DNA of 37,301 nucleotides from Rhizophagus sp. LPA8_4_AMF (Eukaryota; Glomeromycota; Glomeromycetes; Glomerales; Glomeraceae). Both the position numbers and the translations under genes were made by a program. The notes beneath the pieces are model-generated. The model saw only the letters and a program-made list of their open reading frames with translations, did no database searches and had not been told where the DNA came from. The first letter of the stretch is position 1, and each line of letters begins with the position of its first letter. Below are positions 10,291 to 22,336 of this stretch, in pieces. Location: positions 1 to 37,301 of the forward strand of contig JADRCO010000335.1 in NCBI GenBank assembly GCA_021464525.1, in the 5' to 3' direction.

Positions 10291-12192
10291 CGACGTATTC
10301 TTTATTGCTACTTTGACAACAGACCCCAAATTTTTTGCTTGAGCTTTAAGCTCCCCTCAAGTATTGTAATAAGAACAGATGATGTCTGAGAGATCCAGTG
10401 ATTAACAACGTAGCTCCATTCTTTGCTCCTAAATTCTTATCTCACTCGCAAAGCCACCTAAGTTATCTTAATATATCACGAGATTTGATGTTAATTTCTA
10501 TTCATAATTTTGTGGTAGCTTCAGCGTTTTTAGGCGAGGCAGATAAAGCAACTGCAATCACATAAAGATTGTTGTAATGGGAGCTTTTGATTTAGAGGTT
10601 TCTGATTTTGGGATCTATTCATAATACACCCGATTTCTCGAAAGAGGTTCTATTCAACTCTAAAGTTTAAAATAGAAATTTCAAGTTACTCGACTTTTTT
10701 AACTTTTTTCCATTTTTTTGTCCAAATCTCGTCCGACTATAAGTTTTAAAGCTAGACTGGCTCTCGTGACGTTTGACAAATCTTGAGCTTCTTTACAGTC
10801 CATGGAAGGTAAATCGCCAGAAAAACAAGTTATGCACATTTTTCTTGAGATATTTTCTTTTCTTTATTAGACCACTCTATTATGAAACAGGCGAGTCAAT
10901 TTTTTTACTGATCACCGCCGAGTTATCTTAAACTTAATTACTCCTCCAGTATCTCTTCGTTATCGTCACAATCCACATTCTGTTTTCTAATTAGATGTTT
11001 CAATAGCGCAATTATTAGAAGATCTTATGTAATACTCCTTTTGTTCATGCTTCATTGTCTTGTGAGACGAAAATGATTTTGATATTTCTTCTGATACGAA
11101 ATCTTCATCATCATCAATCTTTATTTAAAGCATTTTGTGGTTATTGCTTTTAATGTTGATTGATTCTGTAATTTTCCTTGAACACCCAGAAGAGTAAATA
11201 TCACAGGGGTTTCTGAGGGAATTTCCATCAGATAATATTTATTTACGTTAGATATATTGTATCAGAACACTTGCGTTGTTTCTTAGCTGTAAATACTGGC
11301 TCGTCTCCAACTCTGTGAGAAAGAGTAGCGGATTTTGAAGCAGAGATTGAGCGTTATCCGAATTCGGAGTGTATCGTTAAGTTTCACCACTTTCACAAGA
11401 ATTCAATAGGTCTCCGTATCATCTGCCCAACGAGTAACCCGGTTTCAATTGTCGCGTAGCCGCTGACTAGTGTAGAAATGACCGAATTTTAATTATTATT
11501 AGAATTAAAATATTTATTGTGATAATTCATAATTATGAAAATTTCAAGAAACATTTGTTTATTTATAATTTACATCATTTTCTAACATCTTAAAATCATC
11601 AGATTTCAAAAGATAAAGGTTTTTGGCGTTCTGAAACATTTCATAAATTAAGGGTTGAACCGGCCAATTCTTGTCATTAAAGCCATTGAAAACATTCATA
11701 ATAATGTTTTCATTCCCGCTAAACAATCAATTTAACTTGGACAAAAGCGCCAACTACAAGATTATGTAAAAATTTATGTATTAAAAAAAACAAATACGTA
11801 TAAAATTTCTTTCTTATTTATTAAATTTTGCATATATTCTTTAAAAATATGTACTTGCCCTCAATTTAAAGGTGAGATTTATGGAAAACAAAAATGTGTA
11901 GGGAAGAGAAAACCACAAAAGGTTCACTGTACCTTGTACTTCTATGTAACACGATATATAAACACGAGGTGGTAATATTGCGTCACTGTACCGGAAGTTT
12001 GCAGATTATCATAGATTCTTGATCCCATGCTAGAACGTGACGTCATGACGATGTGTTTACTGACCTATTGTTTAACTGTATAATAATAGAATACGTTATC
12101 ATAAATTTTTCAGTAAATTTATTGATACTTAATTCTAATAATTATGGATTATTATAAAGATTCTTCTATCATGAGCATAACATTTATAATCC
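10291..12192 (-). other. Interior of the composite element, decayed
   Basis: Present once, between the inverted arms. The first kilobase contains minus-strand scraps compatible with upstream parts of gene B, such as DDDEDFVSEEISKSFSSHK near 11100 and CKEAQDLSNVTRASLALKL near 10800, separated by stops. From about 11460 to 12190 the DNA is AT-rich with no protein-like frame. Confidence 0.45.
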
Positions 12193-13253
12193 AACTGAAT
12201 GATTGTATGTAAGAGACTTGCATTCCTTTCCTTTCTTAAACATATCGACAGTTATATCCGTTGATTAGTGAAGAGGAGGTAATTCCTGGTAACGATGGAT
12301 GCAATCACGTTTGATTATGATCTTGCAGAGGATCGTCTTATTATCTAACCTTCCGTAAGTCATGACGGAAATAGTATTTACTATACGCGTGATTGAAGTC
12401 ATGGAAATCGGGAGTGACCGTACAAGTTGGTAATTTATTTGCAATTTTTTGCACAAAGCGATTTACTTAGCAACAAATTTATGGTGTAATCTCTGAATCT
12501 TATATGGAATTGTTAAACCACTGAACAATTAGTTCAACCGTCAGGACAAGCAAATATATTAAAACAATCTTTCGAATGGATTTAAATTCGAATTGGAAAA
12601 ATAATTAGTCTATAAAAAAATTATCGCAATAGGAACTTCAAATGGGCGTCAAAGAAGCAACTGAATTGCACAATATTCTGCTCCGAAAATGGCTGCAAAA
12701 AGCAATGCCTTGCCTACAATTCGCAAAAGACAAACTGTCAGACAGAGGAGTAACAGAATTTGATTGGCTTCTAGTAAATCTGGATGAGAAGAATGATGAA
12801 ATTAGCCGATCTAATGGAAATGAAATAATTACTGGAGATGATCAGACGTAATCTTATCGTCTTTCTTACATATATATATATTATCGTGATTTTAATTTAT
12901 TAATTAATGTCTTGTAGATTAACAGTAAATAAGGATTTATCAGCATACTTTTTCCATCCAAAAAAAAACAAATGGTGATATTCATTCTTCAACATTTCAT
13001 TTGCAGGCCCTATTTTAAATCTTCTAGCAATTAAAACGGAACCTATTTCACAGAGTGCACGGATCATTGAAGGTTTATATTGACGCTCTTATTCGTCATT
13101 TAATACACGCACATTTGGAAGGATTTTTGGGTATTACCATTTTTTTTTTTTGTAGCCTTGATATATATGCATATTTTCGCTTCTCTTTTTTAATATAGAA
13201 TTTCAAGTAAATTCTGATATTTTTATTATTTTAGATACAATTTGAATGTTTAA
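12193..13253 (-). mobile_element. Inverted arm 2 of the composite element
   Basis: Reverse-complement partner of 8705-9782. The outer end is TTTAGATACAATTTGAATGTTT near 13233-13253 and the inner end is near 12193, where similarity to arm 1 (ATACAATTCAG against ATACAATCATTCAG) stops. This arm keeps a better-preserved gene B tail, while the middle of its gene A copy (about 12965-13125) differs completely from arm 1. Two insertions of one element in head-to-head orientation, or an inverted duplication, would explain the arrangement. Confidence 0.75.
12260..12851 (+). pseudogene. Gene B copy in arm 2 (3' part)
   Basis: The final part is open from an ATG at 12642 to a TAA at 12849-12851 (69 codons). 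It reads MGVKEATELHNILLRKWLQK, later GVTEFDWLLVNLDEKNDEIS, and ends GDDQT. Arm 1 encodes the same tail on its minus strand but with stops and shifts. Upstream (12260-12640) the alignment to arm 1 continues with many breaks, so this is a truncated remnant and not a short gene. The ATG aligns with an ATG in arm 1, which may be an internal methionine. The family is not recognised. Confidence 0.5.
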
Positions 13254-13260
13254 ATAATTT
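12900..13260 (-). pseudogene. Gene A copy in arm 2 (3' part)
   Basis: The last 19 codons (12956 down to 12900) read WKKYADKSLF...NLQDIN and stop with TAA, matching gene A of arm 1. Upstream on the same strand, in another frame, comes the protein-like stretch MIRALCEIGSVLIARRFKIG and then NEMLKNEYHH, absent from arm 1. The 5' part aligns with arm 1 nucleotide by nucleotide but has stops. It converges on the gene B copy, 48 bp away. Confidence 0.5.
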
Positions 13261-14690
13261 CAAACTATTTTCAGTATCTTTTAAATTGTTTAAATTGTTA
13301 TAAGAAATAATATTTCATTATTTTCATATTTATACGTATTTTAATAAAATGACAATAATTTCATTTCATTTTATTTTTTTATTTTTGTTTATTTCAAAAT
13401 TCCACAATTTTTTCTGCTAAAAATCTATGTTCAGGGCTGAAGATAAGATGAAAGGAGTAGAAAGTGAACTTAAAGAATAGTATAATTATAATTTGAAAGA
13501 TACAAAAAATTATTTAAACTAATAGATACAGTAGTATGTATGATGCACTTAATAGATCCATCTATCCAGTATGATTTATCATAAACATTCAGTATTCATG
13601 CTACTCAATAAATCTAAGAGAAAGTAAAAGTAGAAGCTTTGGTAAAGAATTACATAATTGGAAGATACACTAATAGGTAGTATACTTTCAATTTATTTTT
13701 CCCCTTATTCAGCATTGAAGATAAATGGACTTAGGAGTCGAATTTTCATTTCTTTGGCGTAAAGCATTGTTGCTACAAGATGTCCCAACGATTCACTTAA
13801 AGAGCAATCATTTAAGTCCGTAAAACAAATCTTTTCAATTCACTACTGACTATAGGAGTTGATTATCAGGATTAAGATTTTTTATCTGTACGTGAATTTT
13901 TTATATCCATGTTTTTCTTTCATGAATTTATTAATAATAGATGAAAATCAAAAAAACAATAAACAGTGATTAAATTATTAAAATTGCTTTAAATTTTGCA
14001 AATTTATTGATATAGATGTAATTTTTATGTTATATAAGTTTCAATTTTTTATTTTGTTTTAATTCTTTATTTTAATTCAATAGAAATATCATTAAAATTA
14101 AAATTTAAGCAAGGTGAAAATTTTATCGCCGCTTTCGAATTAGTGTGATCCGATCAATGATAAAAATTGATGCGACATAAAAGTGTGTATTAGTAATACT
14201 TTTTTTAACTTTATTAAACTATGTAACTCAAAAGCACTTTTTTTTTTTTTTGTAATATCTAATTCTAACTTTAAAAATCTTTAGTGGTTAGTAATTGAAA
14301 ATAGACAGATTTTAAGTTACATATCTTAATTATCTTATCTAAATTTTAGACATTTTAACTCGAACACTCATTTATAAATATTCCGAATAAGTAGAATAAG
14401 TTTCGAAATAGGACAATTTCCGGACAATACATTTTTATAGGGATGATATAACAAATCTAAACTTATAACTTGACAGTTAACTTGACCAAGCGACCATTAA
14501 ATCAAATCTTTCGTTAAGTTTTACCATAAAATTTTTACAATATATTAAAAGATTAATGGTAATGATTAATAATACTTTTAATATAGTGAATTTACGTATG
14601 GTTATGTGATTTATGCCAATGTTAATGTTGCCAATTATTTATTAGAAATTTTAGAAATTTAATGCTTAATCTAATAACTTAGAAGCTCAA
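13261..14690. other. Intergenic DNA, no gene seen
   Basis: AT-rich with T- and A-runs. No frame with a protein-like composition beyond short stretches, and no long repeat recognised. Confidence 0.55.
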
Positions 14691-15040
14691 GACGTCAAGC
14701 AAAATGAGTCAAGAATCTTCGAGTTAGTACTTGAATCAACTCGAGTCAAAGCCACAATGCGGGTCAAAATTAATGATAATTTTGGCCAACTCCGCACTAT
14801 GGTCTTTTGATTTTTTCACTCTAGCGCGCGGTAATGCAGTCTAACATTATGACCGACATTGCCGATCACATGTACTCGAGTCGAGCAAAAAATTCTTGGG
14901 ACTCGAGTTACACGTGTACGAGTCCGAGCTGTGATAGAATGATATCGTTATCGTTGATTATTCGGCAATGCTTAGCAATTTTAATATTGCGCCATAGGCT
15001 TATTATTTATCTGCTCTTATACCCACAATAAGCCTATCAA
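14691..15040. repeat. CTCGAGTC-rich repeat debris and a small hairpin
   Basis: ACTCGAGTC or close variants recur at about 14737, 14874 and 14902, with related GAGTC/GACTC words around them. A TCAAAATTA/TAATTTTGGCC inverted pair lies at 14763-14795. A separate 11-bp hairpin (ATAGGCTTATT at 14994-15004, AATAAGCCTAT at 15027-15037) follows. These look like fragments of inverted-repeat elements. No coding capacity. Confidence 0.4.
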
Positions 15041-16396
15041 ATAATAATTATTTTATTTTGAAAAAATTATGCACCAATCATATTATATCTATGATGAAAG
15101 ATGATAAAAAATTTATTATACTTAAAAAAACTCAGTGAAGTGTCAAATTTATCATTCAAGTTAATAATTGCATACTAGTAAAATTATTTTAGTTGGTACA
15201 GTGTTTATAATATGGCTTATTTTTCATAAATACAAATAAAAAATCTAAGCCAGAGTTTTTTTAATGGCAAATTCACACAGCCATCATCTCATCTAGTTTC
15301 TCTTTTTTTTTAAAAAAAAAAATAATAAATACTATTTATTAATTCAATATTCCCCATTTTTTGTATCTACTTGTGATATAACAAAACTTACTGTATCCGT
15401 GGCAAATGGAATTTCCTTTATACCCTCATGTTTACCGTATAAGCTCTATTGCATCTTCCACATAATTAGTAAATTCTCACTAAGTTAGCCAAATTATTTT
15501 CATGATTCGAGATATATTCTGTAAATATGTTACTTTTACCAAAAATCATGGAATATAAAACACGATTCAATAAAAATATCAATTACTCAAGTCTTATCTA
15601 TGCTTAAAACATGATACTGAAACTGAGGAGCAGCAGATCAAAAAAAATAATAAGCATATAGTAGAACAAGAAAGAATTAATACGAAGAAACGTAGTTAGG
15701 TGCGGGAATACTTCACATATCCATTTTTAGTTATTGAATTCAATTATATATGACCTGATATTTAGGATAAATTCAAAGATTAATTCATGCAAGAAGTATA
15801 TAAGTTTCTTAAATTTAGTACATAATATAATGGGAAAAATAATGAGACATTGAAGACATTGTGAGTATAATTCAAATAAATAAGCTCTCCTACATTCTGA
15901 TCTTATTCTTAAGGTATAAGCAAGGCCTTTGATTCTGTAGGAAAAGATCTTTACAAATACTCTGAATTCAGAAATTGCACAAAGGATAATTAAATCATAG
16001 TTTAATATATACACTATAATACAGTATAACTGCCTTTTTTATTTAGTTATAAGCATTACAATATATTAAGAATATCTTTTGAGAAATTATAATTCCAATA
16101 TATGTGAAATAAATATGAAAGATGAGTATTAATACTATAATTATTAAACTGAGCCATTAATCAATCTCCTACGACCTTTCCTGTGTATGAATTCAATTGT
16201 GAAGATTGGAAAATATTAAGAAGATTCATCGGGAAACTCTTGAAAAATAATTCACATTAATCTTGGAAGATCTGATTAATTTATTTCATATTAATCTTTT
16301 CATCATCAATGGTATATCAAGACACCAAAAATTACAAGTCAACACCTCGTGAGTGTATTTTTCTAATAACTGAAAAGAAAAAGAAGAAACAATTAA
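15041..16396. other. AT-rich DNA, no identifiable gene
   Basis: Contains a 95-codon minus-strand open frame (15727-16014) and plus-strand scraps, neither with a recognisable domain. The stretch just before 16397 may hold upstream parts of the F-box-like remnant, but I could not establish a frame. Confidence 0.45.
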
Positions 16397-16579
16397 GATT
16401 TTGAAATTAAATTATGCTTAATGAAATTTGGGAAGATTAGCAAAAACTTATCAAACTTGAAGATATGTAAGTGTGATAAGGATAAGCTAGGTTTAGCTTC
16501 ATTCATTGAAATGCAGGCTTTATGTCTAAATTTTGATGATGAAGGGTAGTACACATTATTAAGCAATGGGAAAAGGTAG
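16397..16579 (+). pseudogene. F-box/LRR-like protein remnant
   Basis: The plus-strand frame reads FGKISKNLSNLKICKCDKDK, then LGLASFIEMQALCLNFDDEG, a TAG at 16547-16549, then YTLLSNGKR. The order of a leucine-spaced helix, a short cysteine-bearing strand and a 'GLASFIE.Q' segment resembles the LRR-like half of the F-box proteins abundant in Rhizophagus, as I remember that family. Only about 60 codons are legible and no F-box is seen. It is a scrap, not an expressed gene, and the identification rests on pattern resemblance alone. Confidence 0.4.
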
Positions 16580-17079
16580 AATAAAATCAAGTTTAATTAG
16601 AGATTGATTCAGATTGATCATAAATTTAACTTGACATTTCCTATACCTCTACTTTATTAATTAAATACGCAATATTATTAATTTTGAACTAAAGAAATTG
16701 GATTGAAAATTTTTATTGATTATTTCATAATTAAAGAAATCAAATCTAATTATAGATAATTATGATAGTTACCCTAATTGTAATATTTATTTTCATAAAA
16801 AAAGATTTCTTTACAAATCCAAAAATATGAACTTATCTACAATTTATTTTCATGATGTCAGATAAAAAAATAAAAATGACAAACTTGATAAATTTGAGGA
16901 AAGTAAAGTTAAATTCTTTGACCAAGTAAAAGAAAGAAAATTTAAATTTGTTAAGAAGAAAACAAGGAGGAATGATATTGCCTTTTTATTTTAAAGTTTT
17001 TACATAACAATATATAAAATGTTAAACAGCCAAATTATATGAGATCATTGGATGACATTAATAATATACCAGTAATTGA

Positions 17080-17397
17080 TTGAAAACTAAGAATGAAATG
17101 AATGAAACTGGCAAGATTCAAATGAAAGAAACTTTGGAAATGAATGGACACCCATATTCACATTGTAAAAGAGTATTCAGTCATCATTTACCATCTGTTC
17201 TTATTAGTGATGCAGAATTGCAGATACATGTTTTGCTGCAAAATTATACAAATATTCATGACAATATAGTTGATAAAATTCTTGGAAAAATATCCGAGAG
17301 TAAATTACCTGGAAATAGGAAGAATGGTTATTTTATAATAGAAAGCAATATACTATTAGATAGTAATTTAAGTTATATGGAAAATACCTGGTAATAA
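17080..17397 (+). pseudogene. Unknown coding remnant upstream of the nuclease pseudogene
   Basis: An open frame of 104 codons contains NGHPYSHCKRVFSHHLPSVL and later QNYTNIHDNIVDKILGKISE, and ends in TAA. It begins at a TTG and has no plausible ATG-led start, so it is probably an internal piece of a broken gene. It lies on the same strand as, and 200 bp upstream of, the PD-(D/E)XK remnant, and may have belonged to the same gene or element. I do not recognise the sequence. Confidence 0.35.
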
Positions 17398-17589
17398 ACA
17401 ACAATTTTATAATGAGATCTTATAGAGAACAAATAATTGAACCTTATATTGCTAACATAAGGTTTAATAAACTGACTTTTTTGATAATACCCTTATTTTT
17501 CTATTACTTTTATGAAATGAAAAACTCTCAGAGGGATTAATGACAATATAGCGTATAATAATATGACCACTGATATCAATTTAAGGATA

Positions 17590-18213
17590 ATAATGATAAG
17601 AAGTATGAAATATTTTATGAAATGATAAACAGAAATTTAGAACCTTTTGTTGATAAAATTTTAAGATATCATGGAAGTAAAGCACTAAGATCTTATATAT
17701 AATGATTAATGAGAATGCATTTCATACTGCTATTGAGATGCTGTTAAGAAATTTTTCAATAAGATATATTTCGGAATTACAAGTAATTACAGAAAAACTG
17801 TGAAATAAAGAGATTACTTATGGTTTTGCAGATCTTTTATTATTTGATAATAGTTTAGCACGAGATTGTGTTATTGTTGAATTAAAATTATTTAATTTAA
17901 TTGGACTTTATTTTGGAAATTTGTATCCAGAACACAAGGATTTATATAATTTTGATAAAAAGTTACAGGAGGAATCTGAGAAACTATTAGGCAGAAATTT
18001 CATTTATTGGTGTAAAGATGAAAAAAGATAAAAAGTATCATTGAAAGTGGATATAAACAATTATGCAAATACATTAAGGTGATCACTAATAATGATGAAG
18101 CTGGTGTATCAGACAATAGAATAACAATTGAACCAGGCATAAGTTATATAAGAGGGTATTTGATAGCTTCTTTCAGAATGCAACGAGTTATAGTAAAATC
18201 TATAGTTAAATCT
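17590..18213 (+). pseudogene. PD-(D/E)XK nuclease superfamily pseudogene
   Basis: Frames joined by eye give, in order: KKYEIFYEMINRNLEPFVDK and HGSKALRSYI, a frameshift near 17700, MINENAFHTAIEMLLRNFSI and ELQVITEKL, a TGA at 17801-17803, then ITYGFADLLLFDNS and CVIVELKLFNLIGL. A TAA at 18029-18031 and a frame change follow, then SIIESGYKQLCKYIK and ISYIRGYLIASFRMQRVIVK. The GFAD aspartate (17831-17833) and the E-L-K motif (17879-17887) sit where the superfamily places its metal-binding D and ExK. Nucleases of this sort, related to DUF1703 and often fused to ATPase-like domains, are common in Rhizophagus. At least two stops and two frameshifts make it non-functional. Confidence 0.65.
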
Positions 18214-21149
18214 TTAAATCATCAATATTTTAATAAGAATTGATTATTTCGTTGAGTAATTTGTATACTTATTGGTAATTTTATTTTATTGTTATCTTTT
18301 TCAAAATTTGTTATCGTATTTTGATCAATACAAAATCTTGACCATTCAGACCTTAGTAAGAATTACAAAAATAATAAATTATTTGAACTACAAATGATAG
18401 TTATATGTTATGTATTCACAGTAAAATTTTTCTTTAATCAGTTTATTAGTTATAGGATATGACAAAAAAAAATTTAAAGATACTATATAATGATCATAAC
18501 TAGAAGACCAATGACAACATATCAATTTTTATATCAATGGTATGCTTGTTTTCACAAGAATTTAAAATTTTGAACATCCTTCATGATATGTCAAAAGTGA
18601 TTATCAAAAAAGCATATTTAAATTATCAAATCTTTAGATACTTAAGGATATAATGGAAGAAGAATGTAATTCAATTGAACAGAGTGACAAGACCAAGAAG
18701 TTGATTAGCAAATCATCACCCATCAAGTTGATTCTCAAATCTACAACTATCAATGTTGAGTTGACAAGCAAACTGACTATCAAGCCAGGTAAAATAAAAT
18801 CAGCAACATTTCATATTAAAAAATCAGGATATAATAAATGTGCAGAAACTACTATCACCATTTTCTTCACAGTAAATGAATGATATATGGAAGAAACATA
18901 TCAAAAATTACTTGATTAATCAACAGCAATATATATTAGTTCCAGATTCATTCAACTATAGTATAAGATTTAACTTTTAGTTATCAATAAAAAAAATCTT
19001 AGAATTTTTTATTACTATCAAAAATATTTCTAGTGAAAATTTAATTTATGAAATTTTAGGTTTAAATAATTTTGTCATTGGATGGTTGTAATAAGGAATG
19101 TATAAATAAATAGTTTGAAATGCCAAAATGGAATATATTATGGAAGAAAATATAGACTAGATTGCAAACAAATTTCTTAGTACTTAAGCAATTATGGTTA
19201 TGAATTACATAATATATTATTATTAGTGATCCAAATAAAAAAAAGATGGCACTAAAAGTTGAAATTTCATACTTTTAAGAGTTAGACATCTTACTACTAA
19301 TTTCTGATCATTGGAAAGATTACAGAAATTATACAATTATATTAGATTATAAATGAGAATATGTAAGTAAAAAATCCATAGTACCAAATAGAGTAATAGG
19401 TACAAAAAGTGGCCATGGCACAGGAACTCCTACAGAAACATCTATAAGTGGACATAGCTATAGCAAAGAAACTCCCACCAGGAACTTTTACAAGATATAA
19501 TTGTGAATGTCTAATCTACAAAAAATTTCATAGTTATTAAAGAGTTATATGACTTATTAATGAGTTTATCATTACCCAACATAATTTAAAATGTTGCAGT
19601 AGAAGAAAACTGTATAGCTGTAAATAATTTACTTTCTAATAGTTGTTAAAATACTATACAGCTTATTAGTTTACAAAATATTTTGAGCATTGACATTAAT
19701 ATTAATAGCCATTTTTATGATTTGGATATATATATATGAGCTAGTTTTTTTTGTATAAGAATTTATGAACTTTTTCAATATTTTTTAATAATGTTGAAAA
19801 AAGAAAGGGATTAAAAGAAAAATATGAAGCATTATTTTCTGGAGAACATAAACGATCAAAGACTGATGTTATATCAGATGTTGCTTTTCCAAATATTGAT
19901 TAAACTAATAGCATGAGGTTTTATGATGAAACAAATAACACTAATTTATCAAATAAACATAATGAAAGCTGAACTCAAGAAGAAAATTTTATCTACAGTA
20001 GATTGTTCCTATAGGTTTATTGAAGATCATCTTAAAAATTGTTTGGTTTCTGAGATTCAATTAGAAGTCCAAATTGCATTCCACTGGAGAATTATTATAG
20101 AAATGGTGCATTACTAAATAGACTATTTAAAAGATGATTTATCTGGACTTCTTGAACAAAATGTAATTACTGGTTTGATAAAAGGAACTGGAATTTCTCA
20201 TTCATAGTGGAAATGGAAAGCTGTGGTCTTAATAGCAAATAATTATATATGAAAACTAATTACAAAGAGATTGGACATTAATACAGATTATATTATTATT
20301 GGTAATATCAAATAATTTAATATTCATGTATGCTTAAACTTCACTTTCTCATTTCCATAACCGAAGAATCTTCAAAAAGTGATAAACAATGCTATTATCA
20401 TCCTACTATTACTAGTTTTACTACAAACACTTTTTTCATTATACAATTACAATTAAAGATAATATATTCATATATAAAATTCATTATTATCTCAAAATCA
20501 CAAAATTCTTATCCCAAACCCTTTATATACCTATTTTTTTTTTTAGAAAATCATATGGATAATAATAAAATCAAATAGTGATTTTTTTTTAGTTTTTTGA
20601 AGAAATTTTGCTTAGTAAAAAAAGTAAAAGCAAAATATTATGAGTAAGTAATATATGATAATTTATATGCATTTTTAATTACTTTTAATATTTTTTTTAA
20701 TTATATTTAATATTATTATTAGACCCATACAATCATATACAGCATAATTGATTGTATATTAAAGATGAAGTAAATTAGTTAACACTCGTCTGATAGTATT
20801 ATTAGAAACAATTAGGAAGTTAATGGTATCAATTCTGAATAAAAAATGCAGTAAAATGAATAATGTGTTAAAAGGTAATCATTTTGCGGGATTAGAATGA
20901 ATTATTCATATTCATATAATCCAAGTGAGAATTACATAGAAGAATTAGTTTAAATTACATTGAAATCAATAATAGTTTAAATTTTTTGAATAATATTAGT
21001 ACAACATGGACTTATATATTGCCAAATGGCCATTTGTTTGTTCAGCAAAATCATATAATCTAATTTTAGCAATATTATTTTCACTGTGAACCCTTATTTT
21101 TGAAAATTTTATAAATATTATATTATATTTTATCATTAAGCACTGGGCT
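18214..21149. other. Decayed coding DNA of unknown origin
   Basis: Plus-strand scraps occur at 18653-18883 (76 codons, serine/threonine/lysine-rich), 19400-19490 (GTKSGHGTGTPTETSISG), 19800-19900 (KGLKEKYEALFSGEHKRSKT) and 19923-20117 (64 codons). They are interrupted by stops and do not align to any family I know. The rest is AT-rich. No intact gene is present. Confidence 0.4.
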
Positions 21150-21542
21150 CAGCATGCTACTAGAGGCCTTTGCACTGAAGATAAAATTAATTATATAGAA
21201 AAGGAATGGTCAAGCATTAAACTATATCCTTTTGATCATAAATGCTTCAAGGAAACTAAAATCAAACAAGAAATTTCTACAGAAGAATTACTAATTGAAA
21301 CATTAATTCATGAAGCAAAATTGAATAATGGTACCAAAGTAAAATTAGTAATGATACTAATTTTGATGAAGAAACTTTTATAGTTTTACTTTATACAGAT
21401 ATTATTATTAACAAAGCAGAGTCTGATTTAAATAATTCAGAATTATGGATAGCATTTGGCAAATGGTTAGGATTTGAAAATTCAACAAAAAGAGTTGCTA
21501 GAAGACATATTAAAAATGTGTGGGAAAATCAAGCATGCTAAT
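21150..21542 (+). pseudogene. Unknown coding remnant upstream of the zinc-finger pseudogene
   Basis: Two overlapping frames read protein-like. The first is CTEDKINYIEKEWSSIKLYP with EELLIETLIHEAKLNNGTKV. After a shift near 21340 comes NFDEETFIVLLYTDIIINKA with ELWIAFGKWLGFENSTKRVA, ending in two stops near 21540. The acidic/aromatic composition and the single shift suggest a recently broken gene on the same strand as the zinc-finger remnant 210 bp downstream. No domain recognised. Confidence 0.4.
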
Positions 21543-21755
21543 AATCTCCAAAATATCAAAATAAGAAAATCTTTCTACTATTGCAAATTCAAACAAACCG
21601 AAAAAAAGAAAAATTGTGTTAATTACATTAGCTAGAAATAATCTTAAAATATTGCAAGATTCACATGTACAATTTCATACATTACAGAGCCTGAATGGGT
21701 TACTGATTAAAGTGATTTAACTTTAATACTATTTCACTATGAATATAAAGTGTGA

Positions 21756-22336
21756 ATGCAACAAATTAGAAAGAAAAATCGTATTGGTACAGAATTTACT
21801 TATTACACCTGTGAGGATGATAAATGTAATTATGAAATACCTTTATGTTATTGTGATGAAATTGCCCAAAATATAATAAGCAAAAAATATACATACTACT
21901 ATGTGTGCAGTCAAAATAATTGCAATTTTATCATTGCAAATTGGAAAGCAACAAAATATGCTCTATTAAACTTTCAAAAAAACCAAATAGTGCTGGATTA
22001 TTTTTCTGGGATTGCAAAAGATTTCTAAGTATTTATAATTGTAAAACATTCACTCCTATCCCTGATATTATTGCGAAATACTTTCCAAGAATTGATTATG
22101 ACAAATTTGTCTATAATTTATGGAAATATATGGAAGAATGCCAATTTATAGAATTCATTTCTACTTTTATTTGTTTAAAAAAATATACTTCAAGGAATAT
22201 TTTGAAGACAATATTTATAACAAAATTAAATCAAAGGTCTCATTCAATTGAACTGCAGTCAACATTTATTAGTGAAATGCTAACTCCTTCAAGAATTATT
22301 TCAAGTCCAGTGTCAACTGTTCAAAAATTTATATGA
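21756..22336 (+). pseudogene. GRF-like zinc-finger protein pseudogene
   Basis: The first frame (21756-22028) contains YYTCEDDKCNYEIPLCYCDE and then YYYVCSQNNCNFIIANW. The spacing C-x-C, about 20 residues, C-x5-C, followed by an aromatic/hydrophobic run and W, fits the GRF zinc finger (CxC...C...C with a FFxW-like tail), a nucleic-acid-binding module. A frameshift near 22010 moves the protein to another frame, which continues as LSIYNCKTFTPIPDIIAKYF and NLWKYMEECQFIEFISTFIC to a TGA at 22334-22336. There is no ATG-led start. The partner gene is unknown and the assignment is by motif only. Confidence 0.45.
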
